Shown: positions 9,765-20,093, counted from the stretch's first letter. The stretch: DNA of 64,000 nucleotides from Actinopolymorpha sp. NPDC004070 (GCF_040610475.1 NZ_JBEXMJ010000007.1:277755-341754); one strand, 5' to 3'. A program made the numbers and translations. Notes: a model not told the origin generated them from the sequence alone.

Positions 9765-11246
9765 ATGGTTTCCCTCGTCCAGGTCGCCCTGTTGCTCGTC
9801 GGGCTCGCCGTCCTCGTACTCCTCGGTGCCCTCGTTCGTCCCGCGTGGTCCTGGTGGGCCGCTGCCCGTGCCCGGCCAGGAGCACCGTCCGCCGTTGCCA
9901 TCGGTGAGGCCGCGTCCCCCCTGCCGCAGGAGCTCCGCGCACGGTCCGACGACCTCGACCGCCGCGAACGCCGCCTCACCGACCGCGAGTCACGGCTCGA
10001 CCTGGCCGAACGCGAACTGGAGAGCCGGACCCGGACGGTGTCGGCGGCCCAGGAGGCGCTGGCCGCTCGCCAGGCCGCGCTCGCCGACCTGGAGACCGAG
10101 CGCCGGCGGGTGCTGGAACGAGCCGCCGGGCTGACCGCCGACCAGGCCAGGGCCGAGCTGGTGAGCTCCATCGAGAACGAGGCCAAGCGCGAGGCGGCAC
10201 TGACGGTCCGCGACCTCGAGCACCAGGCACGCGAGGAGGGCGAGCGGCGCGCCCGGGCCGTCATCACCACGGTGGTGCAGCGACTCGCGACCGAACAGAC
10301 CGCCGAGTCGGTGGTGACCACGTTGCAGTTGCCCGGTGACGAGCTCAAGGGCCGCATCATCGGCCGCGACGGGCGGAACATCCGCGCCTTCGAGCAGATC
10401 ACCGGCGTGAACGTGATCGTGGACGAGACGCCGGAGTCGGTGATGCTGTCCTGCTTCGACCCGGTCCGCCGAGAGGTCGGGCGGAGGACGCTGGAGCACC
10501 TGGTGCTCGACGGCCGGATCCATCCGCGCCGGATCGAGGAGCTGTACGCCCGGAGCCTCGGCGAGGTCGAGCAGACCTGCCTGCGGGCGGGGGAGGACGC
10601 GGTGGCGGAGACCGGGCTGACCGACCTGCATCCCGAGCTCGTCCGCCTGCTCGGCACCTTGCGGTTCCGGACGTCGTACGGCCAGAACGTACTGCGGCAC
10701 CTGGTCGAGTCGGCGTCCATCGCTGCCCTGCTGGCCGCCGAGCTCGGGCTCGATCCGGCGCCGGCCAAGCGCTGCGGGTTGCTGCACGACATCGGCAAGG
10801 CGCTCACCCACCGGGCCGAGGGCAGCCACGCCCTGGTGGGCGCCGAGGTGGCGCGCTCGCACGGGGAGAGCGCCGCGGTGGTGCACGCGATCGAGGCACA
10901 CCACGACGAGGTGGAGCCGCGCACGGTGGAGGCGGTCCTCACCCAGGCGGCGGACGCGATCTCCGGCGGCCGGCCCGGCGCCCGGCGCGAGGCGCTCGCA
11001 GCGTACGTCCAACGGTTGGAGCGGCTGGAGGAGATCGCCCGTTCCTATCCCGGCGTGGCCGCCGTGCACGCCATGCGGTCCGGCCGGGACGTCCGCGTCA
11101 TGGTGCTCCCGGCCGAGATCGACGACGTGCAGGCGCAGGTGCTCGCCCGCGACATCGCCAAGCGGGTGGAGACCGAACTGACCTACCCCGGGCAGATCCG
11201 GGTCACCGTGATCCGGGAGACCCGCGCCACCGAGACCGCGCTCTGA
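9765..11246 (+). CDS. rny: Ribonuclease Y
   Basis: RNase Y is a membrane-anchored endoribonuclease that starts mRNA decay. This 493-residue product starts at ATG 9765, behind GGGAAGGGAG. An N-terminal membrane anchor (about 3-25) is followed by a charged coiled coil (50-170), a KH domain with GRIIGRDGRNIRAFE, and an HD domain with HDIGKALTH, which supplies the metal-binding His-Asp. The order anchor, coil, KH, HD is diagnostic, and the length is slightly shorter than the usual 510-520. It lies downstream of recA-recX but is probably transcribed from its own promoter. Confidence 0.95.
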   Translation: MVSLVQVALLLVGLAVLVLLGALVRPAWSWWAAARARPGAPSAVAIGEAASPLPQELRARSDDLDRRERRLTDRESRLDLAERELESRTRTVSAAQEALAARQAALADLETERRRVLERAAGLTADQARAELVSSIENEAKREAALTVRDLEHQAREEGERRARAVITTVVQRLATEQTAESVVTTLQLPGDELKGRIIGRDGRNIRAFEQITGVNVIVDETPESVMLSCFDPVRREVGRRTLEHLVLDGRIHPRRIEELYARSLGEVEQTCLRAGEDAVAETGLTDLHPELVRLLGTLRFRTSYGQNVLRHLVESASIAALLAAELGLDPAPAKRCGLLHDIGKALTHRAEGSHALVGAEVARSHGESAAVVHAIEAHHDEVEPRTVEAVLTQAADAISGGRPGARREALAAYVQRLERLEEIARSYPGVAAVHAMRSGRDVRVMVLPAEIDDVQAQVLARDIAKRVETELTYPGQIRVTVIRETRATETAL

Positions 11247-11275
11247 CCGCGCCGCCCCGACGCGGGCCTGCCGGC

Positions 11276-12157
11276 TCAGCGAGCAGGGCCGGAGCCATCG
11301 CCCGGCACACCGCCGGACACGCCGCCACTGGGATCACCGGCGGGGGTGCTGGCCAGCGGGACGACCGTGCGGCCCTGCCGGCGCTGCCTGGCCTCCAGCC
11401 ACTGCGCGACCCGGGACAGCGTGTAGTTGATGACGATGTAGACCGCCGCCGCGACGGCACCGGCAGCGATCGGGTTGTTGTAGCCGGAGATGACCTGCTT
11501 GGTGAACGACGCCAGCTCCTGGGAGCTGATGATGTAGCCGAGCGCGGTGTCCTTCAGCGCCACCACACACTGGCTGATGATGGCCGGGAGCATCGTGGTG
11601 ACGGCCTGCGGAACCAGGATCAGCAACATCACGCTGCTCTTGCGCAGACCGAGCGCGTACGCCGCCTCCGACTGCCCGCGCGGCACCGCCTTGATGCCGG
11701 CGCGGAACACCTCCGCGAGCACCGAGCCGTTGTAGAGCATCAGGGCAAGCACCAAGGCCCAGAAGCGGCCCGTCACGTCACCGAAGCCGAGGAACATCGC
11801 GAGGATCAGCAACACCAGCGGGATGGCGCGGAAGAACTCGATCACCGCGATCGACGGCCAGCGCAGGATCGCGTGGTCGGACAGCCGGCCGGCGGCGAAC
11901 ACCGCGCCGAAGACCAGAGCCAGCACGATCGCCACCGCGGCCGCGGTCAGCGTGGTGAGGATCGCCTCGCCCAGCCCACGCAGGATGTCGGGGTCGGTGA
12001 ACGGCTCGAACGCCTTCGGCGTGATCTGGTCGGCGGCCCACAGCTTCCACAGCACGAACCCGAGCAGGGCCAGCAGGACGACCGAGCCGATGACTCCGCC
12101 GATGAGGTGCCGGCGCCGGGCGACCGGGCCGGGTACGTCGAAGAGGACTGTACTCAT
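11276..12157 (-). CDS. gluD: Glutamate-type ABC transporter permease GluD
   Basis: The product is 293 residues. The start at 12157 (MSTVLFDVPG) overlaps the stop of gluC by four bases (ATGA), so translation is probably coupled. About five membrane segments and the EAA-like loop EAAYALGLRKSS mark the inner-membrane permease of polar amino-acid ABC importers (HisM/GltJ family). The C-terminus is a Gly/Pro/Ser-rich extension. It is the last gene of the gluABCD operon and would form the channel with GluC. Glutamate is inferred from operon order, not from binding residues. Confidence 0.9.
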   Translation of the reverse strand: MSTVLFDVPGPVARRRHLIGGVIGSVVLLALLGFVLWKLWAADQITPKAFEPFTDPDILRGLGEAILTTLTAAAVAIVLALVFGAVFAAGRLSDHAILRWPSIAVIEFFRAIPLVLLILAMFLGFGDVTGRFWALVLALMLYNGSVLAEVFRAGIKAVPRGQSEAAYALGLRKSSVMLLILVPQAVTTMLPAIISQCVVALKDTALGYIISSQELASFTKQVISGYNNPIAAGAVAAAVYIVINYTLSRVAQWLEARQRRQGRTVVPLASTPAGDPSGGVSGGVPGDGSGPAR

Positions 12158-12801
12158 CGGGTCACCGTCCAACGTCGTTCGAGCAGGGAGGCGCCACCGG
12201 CGATCAGGAACACGATGATCACGTAGCCGAGCGCGATGCCGGCGAACAGCCACCACAGGGCGGTCGGGAAGTCGCGTACGAGCGAGTCGAGCTGGTAGCT
12301 CGCCTCGGTCACGCCGAACACCTCGGCGATGGCGGTGTTCTTGGTCAGGGCGATGAGGATGCTCGCCAGCGGCGGCACGACGGCGCGGAACGCCTGCGGC
12401 AGGACGATCAGCCGCAGGCTCTGCCCGAACGTCATGCCGATGGCCCGGGCCGCCTCCGCCTGGCCTGCCTGGATGGCGTTGATGCCCGAGCGCAGCGCCT
12501 CGCAGACGAACGCGGCGGTGTAGAGCGAGAGCGAGATGATCGCCCGGACGAAGAAGCTGTACTGCAGCCCGACCGCCGGCAGCCCGGTCACGATGATCAG
12601 GAAGACGATCAGCAGTGGGGTGTTGCGGAAGACCGTGACGTACGCCGTGCCCGCACGCCGCAGCACCGGCACCGGGGAGACCCGCATCCCTGCCAGGACG
12701 ATGCCGAGCAGCGTCGCGACCACCCCGGAGACGACGAGCAACTGGACCGTGAGCCAGAAGCCGGAGACGATCTTCGGCAGGTTGTCGATCAGCACGTTCA
12801 C
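12154..12801 (-). CDS. gluC: Glutamate-type ABC transporter permease GluC
   Basis: I chose GTG 12801 (VNVLIDNLPK), because AAGGGAGA sits ten bases before it; longer frames have no site. The 215-residue product has five hydrophobic segments and the EAA loop QAEAARAIGMTFGQS, which contacts the ATPase. It partners GluD in the membrane channel, and its stop overlaps the gluD start. Confidence 0.9.
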   Translation of the reverse strand: MNVLIDNLPKIVSGFWLTVQLLVVSGVVATLLGIVLAGMRVSPVPVLRRAGTAYVTVFRNTPLLIVFLIIVTGLPAVGLQYSFFVRAIISLSLYTAAFVCEALRSGINAIQAGQAEAARAIGMTFGQSLRLIVLPQAFRAVVPPLASILIALTKNTAIAEVFGVTEASYQLDSLVRDFPTALWWLFAGIALGYVIIVFLIAGGASLLERRWTVTR

Positions 12802-12904
12802 GTCGGGCTGGTCTCCCTTGGTCGGCGCCCGAAGAAGCGGACGGGTGGGCGACACGGACCTGCCCGGCGCGGGCCGGCAGGCCGCGCGCCGGGCAGGTCG
12901 GTGC

Positions 12905-13783
12905 TCACTGGCAGGAGGGGTCCGGCTTGGGCGCGGCCGGTGCCTTCACATCGGTGGCCTTGCCGAGCGTGGCGTCGAACGCCTTCTTCCAGTCGCCGTC
13001 CTTCACCGCCTTGTTGATGCTGTCGGTGAGGTACTTGCACATTGCGGTGTCGCCCTTCTTGAAGCCGATCCCGTAACGCTCCTCGGTGAACGGCTTGCCG
13101 ACCGTCACGAGATCCTTGTCCTCGGCGGCGTAGCCCTGAAGGATCGCCTCGTCGGTGGTGACCGCGTCCACGGACTTGTTCTTCAACTGGGTCACGCACT
13201 CGGAGTAGGAGCCGAACGGAGCCGGGTTGGCGCCGTACTTCTCCTCGACCTGCTTCAGGGAGGTCGACCCGGTGACCGAGCAGACCTTCTTGCCCTTCAG
13301 GTCCGCGCCGGACTTGATCGACTTGTCGTCCTTCCGGACGAGCAGGCCCTGGCCGGTGACGAAGTACGGACCGGCCTGGCCGACGACCTGGCGCCGCTCG
13401 GGCGTGATGGAGTACGACGCGAGCACGAGGTCGACGGTGCCCTTCTGCAGGAAGGGCTCGCGGTTCTTCGACACGGTCTCGACCCACTCGATGTTCTTGG
13501 GTTCGATGCCCATGCCGCCGGCGATGATCTCGGCCATCGCCACGTCGAAGCCGGTCGGCGTGTCGGTGCCGGGCTTTTTGTAGCCGATGCCCGGCTGGTC
13601 GAACTTGATGCCGATCTTGATCTTCTTCGCCTTGGCGAACTTCGCCATCGACGAACCGGCGGGGAACTTGGGGTTCTCGGCGACCTTGACGTCCGTCTGG
13701 CCTCCGCCGCTGCCTCCGCAGGCGGTGAGGGCCAGCGCGGCTACCAGGCCGGCTCCGAGCAACCGCAGACTGCTCTTACGCAT
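12905..13783 (-). CDS. gluB: Glutamate-type ABC transporter substrate-binding lipoprotein GluB
   Basis: The 292-residue product starts at ATG 13783 after AAGGGA. Its signal peptide ends in the lipobox LTAC, so the mature protein should be lipid-anchored outside the membrane. The rest is a periplasmic-binding fold of the polar amino-acid type, with GFDVAMAEII, LVLASYSITPERR and the DEAILQGYA region. It delivers substrate to GluC/GluD. Corynebacterium GluB binds glutamate; ligand identity here is inferred. Confidence 0.92.
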   Translation of the reverse strand: MRKSSLRLLGAGLVAALALTACGGSGGGQTDVKVAENPKFPAGSSMAKFAKAKKIKIGIKFDQPGIGYKKPGTDTPTGFDVAMAEIIAGGMGIEPKNIEWVETVSKNREPFLQKGTVDLVLASYSITPERRQVVGQAGPYFVTGQGLLVRKDDKSIKSGADLKGKKVCSVTGSTSLKQVEEKYGANPAPFGSYSECVTQLKNKSVDAVTTDEAILQGYAAEDKDLVTVGKPFTEERYGIGFKKGDTAMCKYLTDSINKAVKDGDWKKAFDATLGKATDVKAPAAPKPDPSCQ

Positions 13784-13888
13784 GACGTCCCTTTCTGGAT
13801 GGTGGCCCGCAACCCCAGCTTGCGTGTGGTCCCGGCAGGGTCCGAAGGGAGCGGCGCTCGGCGGTGCGGGGATGGGGCATTCAGACAT

Positions 13889-14671
13889 TCAGTGCTGCAG
13901 GATCTTGGAGAGGAAGTCCTTCGCCCGTGCCGACTGGGGGTTGGTGAAGAACTCCTCGGGTGTGCGCTCCTCGACGATCCGCCCGTCGGCCATGAACGCG
14001 ACCCGGTCGGCCGCGCTGCGGGCGAACCCCATCTCGTGGGTGACGACGACCATCGTCATGCCGCCGCGGGCGAGGTCGACCATCACGTCGAGTACTTCCT
14101 TGATCATCTCCGGGTCGAGCGCGGACGTCGGCTCGTCGAAGAGGATCACCTTCGGTTCCATCGCCAGTGCGCGGGCGATCGCCACCCGCTGCTGCTGTCC
14201 GCCGGACAACTGCGCGGGGTACTTCTCGGCCTGGTTGCCCACACCCACCCGGTCCAGGAGGGCCCGGGCCCGGGTCTCGGCCTCCGCCTTGGGAATCTTG
14301 CGGACCCTGATCGGGCCGAGAGTGACGTTGTCCAGCACGGTCTTGTGCTGGAAGAGGTTGAACGACTGGAACACCATGCCCACGTCGGCGCGGAGCTGGG
14401 CGAGCTTCCTGCCCTCCTCGGGCAGCTGCTGGCCGTCGAGCCGGATCTCCCCGGAGTCGATCGGCTCCAGTCGGTTGATCGTCCTACACAGCGTCGACTT
14501 GCCCGACCCCGACGGCCCGATGATCACCACGACCTCACCGGCGTGCACGGTGAGGTTGATGTCCTGGAGCACGTGCAGGTCACCGAAGTGCTTGTCGACG
14601 TGCTCCATGGTGACCAGCGGACGTGCGGAGGCCGCGCCGGGAGAGGGCGGTCGCTCGCTCGTGTCTGTCAT
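13889..14671 (-). CDS. gluA: Glutamate-type ABC transporter ATPase GluA
   Basis: The product is 260 residues from ATG 14671. Walker A is GPSGSGKST, the signature is LSGGQQQR, and Walker B is [12 protein letters not shown], followed by the switch histidine in VVVTHEMG. The length and the [17 protein letters not shown] opening fit the GlnQ/GluA subfamily. It powers amino-acid import through GluC/GluD and is first in the operon. A 14-bp palindrome lies just upstream of the start and overlaps the most likely ribosome-binding sequence. Confidence 0.95.
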   Translation of the reverse strand: MTDTSERPPSPGAASARPLVTMEHVDKHFGDLHVLQDINLTVHAGEVVVIIGPSGSGKSTLCRTINRLEPIDSGEIRLDGQQLPEEGRKLAQLRADVGMVFQSFNLFQHKTVLDNVTLGPIRVRKIPKAEAETRARALLDRVGVGNQAEKYPAQLSGGQQQRVAIARALAMEPKVILFDEPTSALDPEMIKEVLDVMVDLARGGMTMVVVTHEMGFARSAADRVAFMADGRIVEERTPEEFFTNPQSARAKDFLSKILQH

Positions 14672-14675
14672 GCGG

Positions 14676-14689
14676 GGAAGGTACCTTCC
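14676..14689 (-). promoter_or_regulatory. Palindrome overlapping the gluA ribosome-binding region
   Basis: GGAAGGTACCTTCC is a perfect 14-bp palindrome starting five bases before the gluA start. On the mRNA, the GGAAGG half is the only good Shine-Dalgarno-like sequence, and it could pair with the adjacent CCUUCC half. It could also be a repressor operator. Confidence 0.4.
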
Positions 14690-14962
14690 TTCGAGTTCTG
14701 ACGCGAGACCGCCCGGCGGTCTGTAGCCCGACTGGAACATGACGATCATGGTGTCGCTGACCGTGGTCGTCCGGGGACGCTCCGCGGACCCCTTCCGGCT
14801 GCTCCGGCCGGCCCTGACGTAACGGACCCCATGTCGCTTTGGCCATCAATCCGGGCAATTCACGGCAGTTGTGCGCAGGGCCGGGCAGTTCTGAGCACTT
14901 CCCCCGGTGAGGGACGCCTGCCCCCGCTCCTCGGGTACGGCGCGCCGTACCCTTGGACGGTC

Positions 14963-16486
14963 ATGACGCACCGTATCGAATCCCCGGCACCCGACGCTGC
15001 CGTCGACGTCTCCGGCACGCGCACGTACGAGCTCCGCACCTTCGGGTGCCAGATGAACGTCCACGACTCCGAGCGGCTGTCCGGACTGCTGGAGGACGCG
15101 GGGTACGTCCGCGCGCCCGTCGGCGACCCCGCCGACGTCGTCGTCCTCAACACCTGCGCCGTCCGGGAGAACGCCGACAACAAGCTGTACGGCAACCTCG
15201 GCCACCTGGCGCCGGTGAAGGCCGGCCGGCCCGGCATGCAGATCGCCGTCGGCGGCTGCCTGGCCCAGAAGGACAAGGGCGAGATCGTCCGCCGGGCCCC
15301 GTGGGTCGACGTGGTGTTCGGGACGCACAACATCGGCTCGCTGCCGGCCCTGCTGGAGCGGTCCCGGGTGCTCGGCGAGGCACAGGTGGAGATCAAGGAC
15401 TACCTGGAGACGTTCCCGTCCACGCTGCCCTCACGCCGGGAGTCCCAGCACGCGGCCTGGGTCGCGGTCAGCGTCGGCTGCAACAACACGTGCACGTTCT
15501 GCATCGTGCCCGCGCTGCGCGGCCGGGAGAAGGACCGCCGGCCCGGCGACATCCTCGCCGAGGTGAAGGCGCTGGTCGCCGAGGGCGTCCTCGAGGTCAC
15601 CCTGCTCGGCCAGAACGTCAACGCCTACGGCGTGGAGTTCGGCGACCGGTTCGCGTTCGGCAAGCTGCTGCGGTCGTGCGGGGAGATCGACGGGCTGGAG
15701 CGGGTGCGCTTCACCTCCCCGCACCCGCGCGACTTCACCGACGACGTGATCGCCGCGATGGCGCGGACACCGAACGTCATGCACCAGTTGCACATGCCGC
15801 TGCAGTCGGGCTCGGACCGCGTGCTGAAGGCGATGCGGCGGTCCTACCGCCAGGCGCGTTACCTCGACATCGTGGCGAAGGTACGGCAGGCGATGCCGGA
15901 CGCCGCGATCACCACCGACATCATCGTCGGCTTCCCGGGCGAGACCGAGGAGGACTTCGAGGAGACGCTGCACGTCGTGCGGGAGGCGAAGTTCTCCGCG
16001 GCGTTCACGTTCCAGTACTCCAAGCGGCCGGGCACGCCGGCGGCGACCCTGCCGGACCAGGTGCCCAAGAAGGTCGTGCAGGCGAGGTACGAACGCCTGG
16101 TCGAGCTCGTCGAGGAGATCGCCTGGGCGGAGAACCGCGCGCTCGTCGGCCGCCAGGTCGAGGTGCTCGTCTCCGAGGGCGAGGGCCGCAAGGACGCCGC
16201 CACCGACCGCATGAGCGGCCGGGCCCGTGACAACCGGCTGGTGCACTTCTCCGGCGGCCGGCCCGGTGGCGCGGCCCTGTCCGGCGTACGCCCCGGTGAC
16301 CTGGTGACGGTCAAGGTGACCTACGCGGCCCCGCACCACCTGGTCGCCGACGGCCCGCTGCTGGACGTCCGGCGCACCCGGGCCGGTGACCTGTGGCAGG
16401 CCCGGCAGGCGGGCGCGACCGAGGCCGCGGACGGGTCGGGTGCGCCTTCCGGTGTGCTGCTCGGGATGCCCACCGTCCGCCGCTGA
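14963..16486 (+). CDS. miaB: tRNA-2-methylthio-N6-dimethylallyladenosine synthase MiaB
   Basis: MiaB converts i6A37 to ms2i6A37 in tRNAs reading UNN codons. From ATG 14963 the product has 507 residues. The N-terminal UPF0004 domain has Cys29, Cys65 and Cys99, which hold the auxiliary iron-sulfur cluster. The radical-SAM motif is Cys173-x3-Cys177-x2-Cys180 (CNNTCTFC). A TRAM domain follows near residues 375-455. Its substrate is produced by MiaA, encoded further along. A longer frame starts at 14831 but adds no conserved residues. Confidence 0.95.
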   Translation: MTHRIESPAPDAAVDVSGTRTYELRTFGCQMNVHDSERLSGLLEDAGYVRAPVGDPADVVVLNTCAVRENADNKLYGNLGHLAPVKAGRPGMQIAVGGCLAQKDKGEIVRRAPWVDVVFGTHNIGSLPALLERSRVLGEAQVEIKDYLETFPSTLPSRRESQHAAWVAVSVGCNNTCTFCIVPALRGREKDRRPGDILAEVKALVAEGVLEVTLLGQNVNAYGVEFGDRFAFGKLLRSCGEIDGLERVRFTSPHPRDFTDDVIAAMARTPNVMHQLHMPLQSGSDRVLKAMRRSYRQARYLDIVAKVRQAMPDAAITTDIIVGFPGETEEDFEETLHVVREAKFSAAFTFQYSKRPGTPAATLPDQVPKKVVQARYERLVELVEEIAWAENRALVGRQVEVLVSEGEGRKDAATDRMSGRARDNRLVHFSGGRPGGAALSGVRPGDLVTVKVTYAAPHHLVADGPLLDVRRTRAGDLWQARQAGATEAADGSGAPSGVLLGMPTVRR

Positions 16487-16547
16487 CCGACACCACCGCA
16501 GCAAGGCACCGGCCTGCCGCCACTCCAGGGGCGACGGCCGGCCGGCC

Positions 16548-18614
16548 TCAGGGTGCGGGCGCGAGGTTGTCCGAGCGCACCTGCCAGCCGGAGTCCGGGA
16601 ACCCGGGCGCCGGCCCTTCGGGTGCGCCGTCCCAGCCGGCCGCCATCATCGCCACGGCGTACAACAGGCCGCCGTTGCCGGGGAGGTACAGCGGCAACGT
16701 GCCCGGGCGCTGGAAGTTGTGGCCGTTGCCGAGGTAGTGGTTCTTCGGCGTGTCCAGCAGCAGCGCCTCCACGGCGAGGCGGGGCTCGCCCACCCGGCAG
16801 GCGGTCATCGCCAGCAGGGGGTAGTCCCAGCCCCAGGTGTCCGACCACTCCCAGCGGTCGAGCACGTCGCGCAGCGTGGCCCGCATCCGGTCGGCGTCGG
16901 CCAGGCCCACGTCGGGCACGAAGCCCAACGCGCCGACCATCGTCGGGTGCCCCTCGCGTTCGGTCACCGGGTGTTCGAGCTCGACGTAGCGGCCGTCGCG
17001 TTCGGGCAGTGGACCGAGGTGCTTGGCCACCGCGTCCCACGCGGGTACGCGGGCCAGGCCGAGGCGTTCGCGCCACACCTGGGCGGTCTGCAGTCCCCAT
17101 CGCCAGTACGCCAGCTCGAACGCGGGGTTGCGGGCCTCCCGGCGCAGTGGGTAGGCCTTCTCCTGCGCCGACGCCACCGGCGGGCCGAGGTCGAAGCGTT
17201 CCCGCCGCGGATCCCAGGTGGCGTACGACGCCATGAACGCCGCCGACTCGAACACCAGCCGGGCGAACCGCTCGGCCGTACGCCGGGAAGGCCGGCGCCG
17301 CCAGACCAGCTCGGCGAAGTAGATCGGGTGCGGCTGCTGCCACACCAGGAGCGCGCCGATGTCGCTCGGGCTCTCCCGTGCTTCCGGTCCGACCTGCTTG
17401 GGCCAGCGCGCTCCGGAGTAGCCCTGCAGCCGGGCGGTCTCCTGGGCGGCCGCCAGCGCCTTGTCGTACCACCCGAGGCTGCGTTCGAGCAGGGCCGGGT
17501 GGTTCCAGAGCGCGAAGTGGGCCGCGTGCCACCAGTGCATCTCCAGGTGGAACTTCCCGCGCCAGCTGTTGGTGACCAGACCGGTCTCCTGCGGCGGCGT
17601 GGAGCCCGCGCAGTTGACGGCGGTGAGGTACTGCGACAGGACGACCCGGCGTTCGAGCTCCTCGGCCCGCGGGTCGGTGGAGCCGGACAGATCGACGATC
17701 CCGCCGGTGGACCAGAACTCCGTCCACGAGACCTCGGCCGCGGTGAGCACCGCGGCCACCGTCGGCGCCTGCTCGACCGGCGCGGGGGAGAAGCCGACCG
17801 TGAGCTCGAGGATGCCCACGCCGTCGGCGTGCACGGCGAACTCGTGGGGTCCGAGCTGCTTCAGTACCGCACCCGCCGACCAGGTGAGTGCCACGTGGTG
17901 CACGTCGGCGTCGAGGAGCCGGCGGATGTCGGCGCGGTTGCCGCGCAGGTGCAGCTCGGACAGGTGGCTGGTGGGGGAGTCCCAGTCGCACGGCTCGCTC
18001 CAGTCGCCCACGGCGTACGGGAAGCGGGTTCCGATCGCGAGCTCGCCGCGCGCCAGCAACGGCGACTCCACGCGGACGGCGAGCAGGTCGAGCTCGGGGT
18101 CGCAGGCTGTCGTGACCTCCACCGGCGTTCCGTCCAGCTCGAACCGGCTCTCGATCCGGCCACGCCACAGATCCAGCCGCTGACTGATCGACCCCAGCTC
18201 CGACAGCCGCACCGGCTGCCCGTCGGGGCGTACGAACCCGATCCGGCCGAGGTCGATCCGATGTGGGTTCTCCCGCAGCCACTGGCGGGCCAGCTTGGCG
18301 CGGGAGTGCACCGACGAGTCGCCGAAGTCCGGGCCGGTGGTGGAGTACGGCACCGAACGACCGGCCGCGGTGGAGTAGTCCTCGAAGGACTCCGCCAGCG
18401 CGTAGCCCTCCGGGTTGGGCGCGGTGTGCCAGGCCCACTGCGCCTGGGTGCCCAGCCGCATGCCGTCGGCGTGGAACGAGGGAAAGGTCTGCAGCCCGGT
18501 CACGTCGGCGGTGAAGGCGAACTCGCCGTTGCCGACTGTGAGCGGCTCCAGGGCGTCGGCGGAGGTCCGCCGGACGTTGTGCCGCGCGACGATGCGGTAG
18601 CGGTCCATCAGCAT
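16548..18614 (-). CDS. Six-hairpin (alpha/alpha toroid) glycosidase-like protein
   Basis: The 688-residue product starts at ATG 18614, or at ATG 18608, which forms a TGATG junction with the upstream stop. The opening is a beta-rich region (GNGEFAFTADVTGLQTFP), as in GH65/GH95-type enzymes. The second half is helical, with the SWRGKFHLEMHWW segment and a GWDYPLLAMTA stretch typical of toroid glycosidases. No signal peptide is seen, so it is probably cytoplasmic. It follows a Gfo/Idh/MocA oxidoreductase with overlapping codons, so both are one transcript that may be controlled from the LacI-type operator at 20042. The exact family and substrate are not clear. Confidence 0.7.
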   Translation of the reverse strand: MLMDRYRIVARHNVRRTSADALEPLTVGNGEFAFTADVTGLQTFPSFHADGMRLGTQAQWAWHTAPNPEGYALAESFEDYSTAAGRSVPYSTTGPDFGDSSVHSRAKLARQWLRENPHRIDLGRIGFVRPDGQPVRLSELGSISQRLDLWRGRIESRFELDGTPVEVTTACDPELDLLAVRVESPLLARGELAIGTRFPYAVGDWSEPCDWDSPTSHLSELHLRGNRADIRRLLDADVHHVALTWSAGAVLKQLGPHEFAVHADGVGILELTVGFSPAPVEQAPTVAAVLTAAEVSWTEFWSTGGIVDLSGSTDPRAEELERRVVLSQYLTAVNCAGSTPPQETGLVTNSWRGKFHLEMHWWHAAHFALWNHPALLERSLGWYDKALAAAQETARLQGYSGARWPKQVGPEARESPSDIGALLVWQQPHPIYFAELVWRRRPSRRTAERFARLVFESAAFMASYATWDPRRERFDLGPPVASAQEKAYPLRREARNPAFELAYWRWGLQTAQVWRERLGLARVPAWDAVAKHLGPLPERDGRYVELEHPVTEREGHPTMVGALGFVPDVGLADADRMRATLRDVLDRWEWSDTWGWDYPLLAMTACRVGEPRLAVEALLLDTPKNHYLGNGHNFQRPGTLPLYLPGNGGLLYAVAMMAAGWDGAPEGPAPGFPDSGWQVRSDNLAPAP

Positions 18615-19984
18615 GAGAACGAAGTGAAGTTCCGGTAGTTCGCGAGAGAGAACGCGCGGGTGGGCGAGGCCCAGTCGGCGCCGGCCTCGGAGAACAACAG
18701 CCCGTCGCGGGCGCAGCGCTCGATGAGGTCGTCGACGCCCACCAGGTGCACCCAGCGCTCGCCGTTCTCGTCATGGACGGTGGTGAAGCGTGGCGAGACG
18801 GGACCGGGTCTGCCTGCGGACTCGTACATGCCGTTGAGGGCGAGGACGAAACCTCGGGTCATCTTAAGGGGGCACAGCAGCCGATCGTCGTAACCGCGGA
18901 CGACATTGACCAGATTCGCGAGCAGATCGGGCGAACCGGGGTCGCCCGGCGCACGGCCCGCGCGCGCGGCGTCGGCGGCCAGTGCCTCGACCGCCCGCAC
19001 GGCCGCCGCCGGTGGCTGCTGCCCGGCCTGCCCGGCCTGCCCGGACTCCAGGGTGAGCTCTCCGGTCGTGTAGTACGCCCGGGCGGTGGCCCTGGTGCCG
19101 CGGACGAACACGTACGGCGGCACCTGCGCCGGCGCGCACAGCGTGACCGCCGCGACGACGGTGCGGCCCTCGGCGGTGTCGACCCGGACGCTCGCGGTGT
19201 CGTCGCCGTCGATACTGTCCCGGCAGCGGTAAAGCTCCGCCCGCACCGCGGTGGGCGTGGCCGGGGCGTCGTCGTGGTCGCCGGCCACGATCAGGGCGTT
19301 CATCAGGCCGTGTGCGAACGGGTTGGTGAGCGTGCCGTCCAGGACGTACCTACCGTCGTGGACCAGCCGGCCGGCCCAGTTCGTACGCGCGTAGTAGGAG
19401 TCGGCGCGCGACCAGCGGCCGGCCAGGCCCACGTGCTCCACCTCCCCGAGCGCGCCGTCGCGGGCGAGCCGGGCCAGGGCGCGGACGACGGGTGCGCGGG
19501 CGTTCTGGAAGCCCACCTGGCACAGCGGCGCGGAGCCGGCCCGGTCGCCGGAGTCCTGCAGGGCGAGCAGTCGGTCCATGTCCTGCACTGTCACCACCGG
19601 CGGCTTCTCCACCAGGACCGAGGAGCCGGCGGCGAACGCCTCCTCGATCATCGGCGCGTGCAGCGGGATGGGCGTGCCGAGCACCACGACGTCGGGGCGC
19701 TCGGCGGCCAGTAGGTCGGTGAGGGTGCGGTGACCGCGCGGTGACGGACCGGCGTACGCCCGGGCGGCGAGGTGCTCGGCGACCACTGCGGCGGCGTCCG
19801 GCGCGACGTCGGCGTACGCGGCCAGCCGCAGCAGCCCCTGCTCCTGCAGCCGGACGGCGTTGCGCAGATGGGTACGGCCGTAGCCGTTGACGCCGACCAG
19901 CCCGACGCGCGGGCCGGGCCGGTCGGTGGCCGGAAGTGTGGCCGGTGATGTGGCCGGGGGGGTGGCCGGGGGTGTCGTGCTCAC
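18608..19984 (-). CDS. Gfo/Idh/MocA family NAD(P)-dependent oxidoreductase
   Basis: GTG 19984 was chosen because GAGGAGG lies just before it; this gives 458 residues. After a Pro/Ala/Thr-rich leader, the Rossmann motif GLVGVNGYGRTH appears near residue 30. VLVEKPPV follows, the EKP motif in which Lys is the family's catalytic/cofactor residue. The C-terminal alpha/beta domain follows. Relatives oxidise or epimerise sugars and inositols. It is translationally coupled to the glycosidase downstream, with a LacI-type operator about 60 bases upstream of its start. Confidence 0.85.
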   Translation of the reverse strand: MSTTPPATPPATSPATLPATDRPGPRVGLVGVNGYGRTHLRNAVRLQEQGLLRLAAYADVAPDAAAVVAEHLAARAYAGPSPRGHRTLTDLLAAERPDVVVLGTPIPLHAPMIEEAFAAGSSVLVEKPPVVTVQDMDRLLALQDSGDRAGSAPLCQVGFQNARAPVVRALARLARDGALGEVEHVGLAGRWSRADSYYARTNWAGRLVHDGRYVLDGTLTNPFAHGLMNALIVAGDHDDAPATPTAVRAELYRCRDSIDGDDTASVRVDTAEGRTVVAAVTLCAPAQVPPYVFVRGTRATARAYYTTGELTLESGQAGQAGQQPPAAAVRAVEALAADAARAGRAPGDPGSPDLLANLVNVVRGYDDRLLCPLKMTRGFVLALNGMYESAGRPGPVSPRFTTVHDENGERWVHLVGVDDLIERCARDGLLFSEAGADWASPTRAFSLANYRNFTSFSC

Positions 19985-20041
19985 GTTGCCTCCTCGTACC
20001 GGCGTGCGAGGTGCGCCGCACACCCGCGGAAGCCATCGTAC

Positions 20042-20053
20042 GAAAGCGCTTTC
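20042..20053. promoter_or_regulatory. LacI-family operator
   Basis: GAAAGCGCTTTC is a perfect palindrome with the central CGCT-type core of LacI/CcpA-family operators. It lies between the flippase-like gene and the oxidoreductase start, so it would control the oxidoreductase-glycosidase pair. The LacI regulator at 23843 is the obvious candidate. Confidence 0.65.
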
Positions 20054-20093
20054 CCACCCTGGTCTGCTGCCGAGCCGATCCGGCCGGGCGTGG

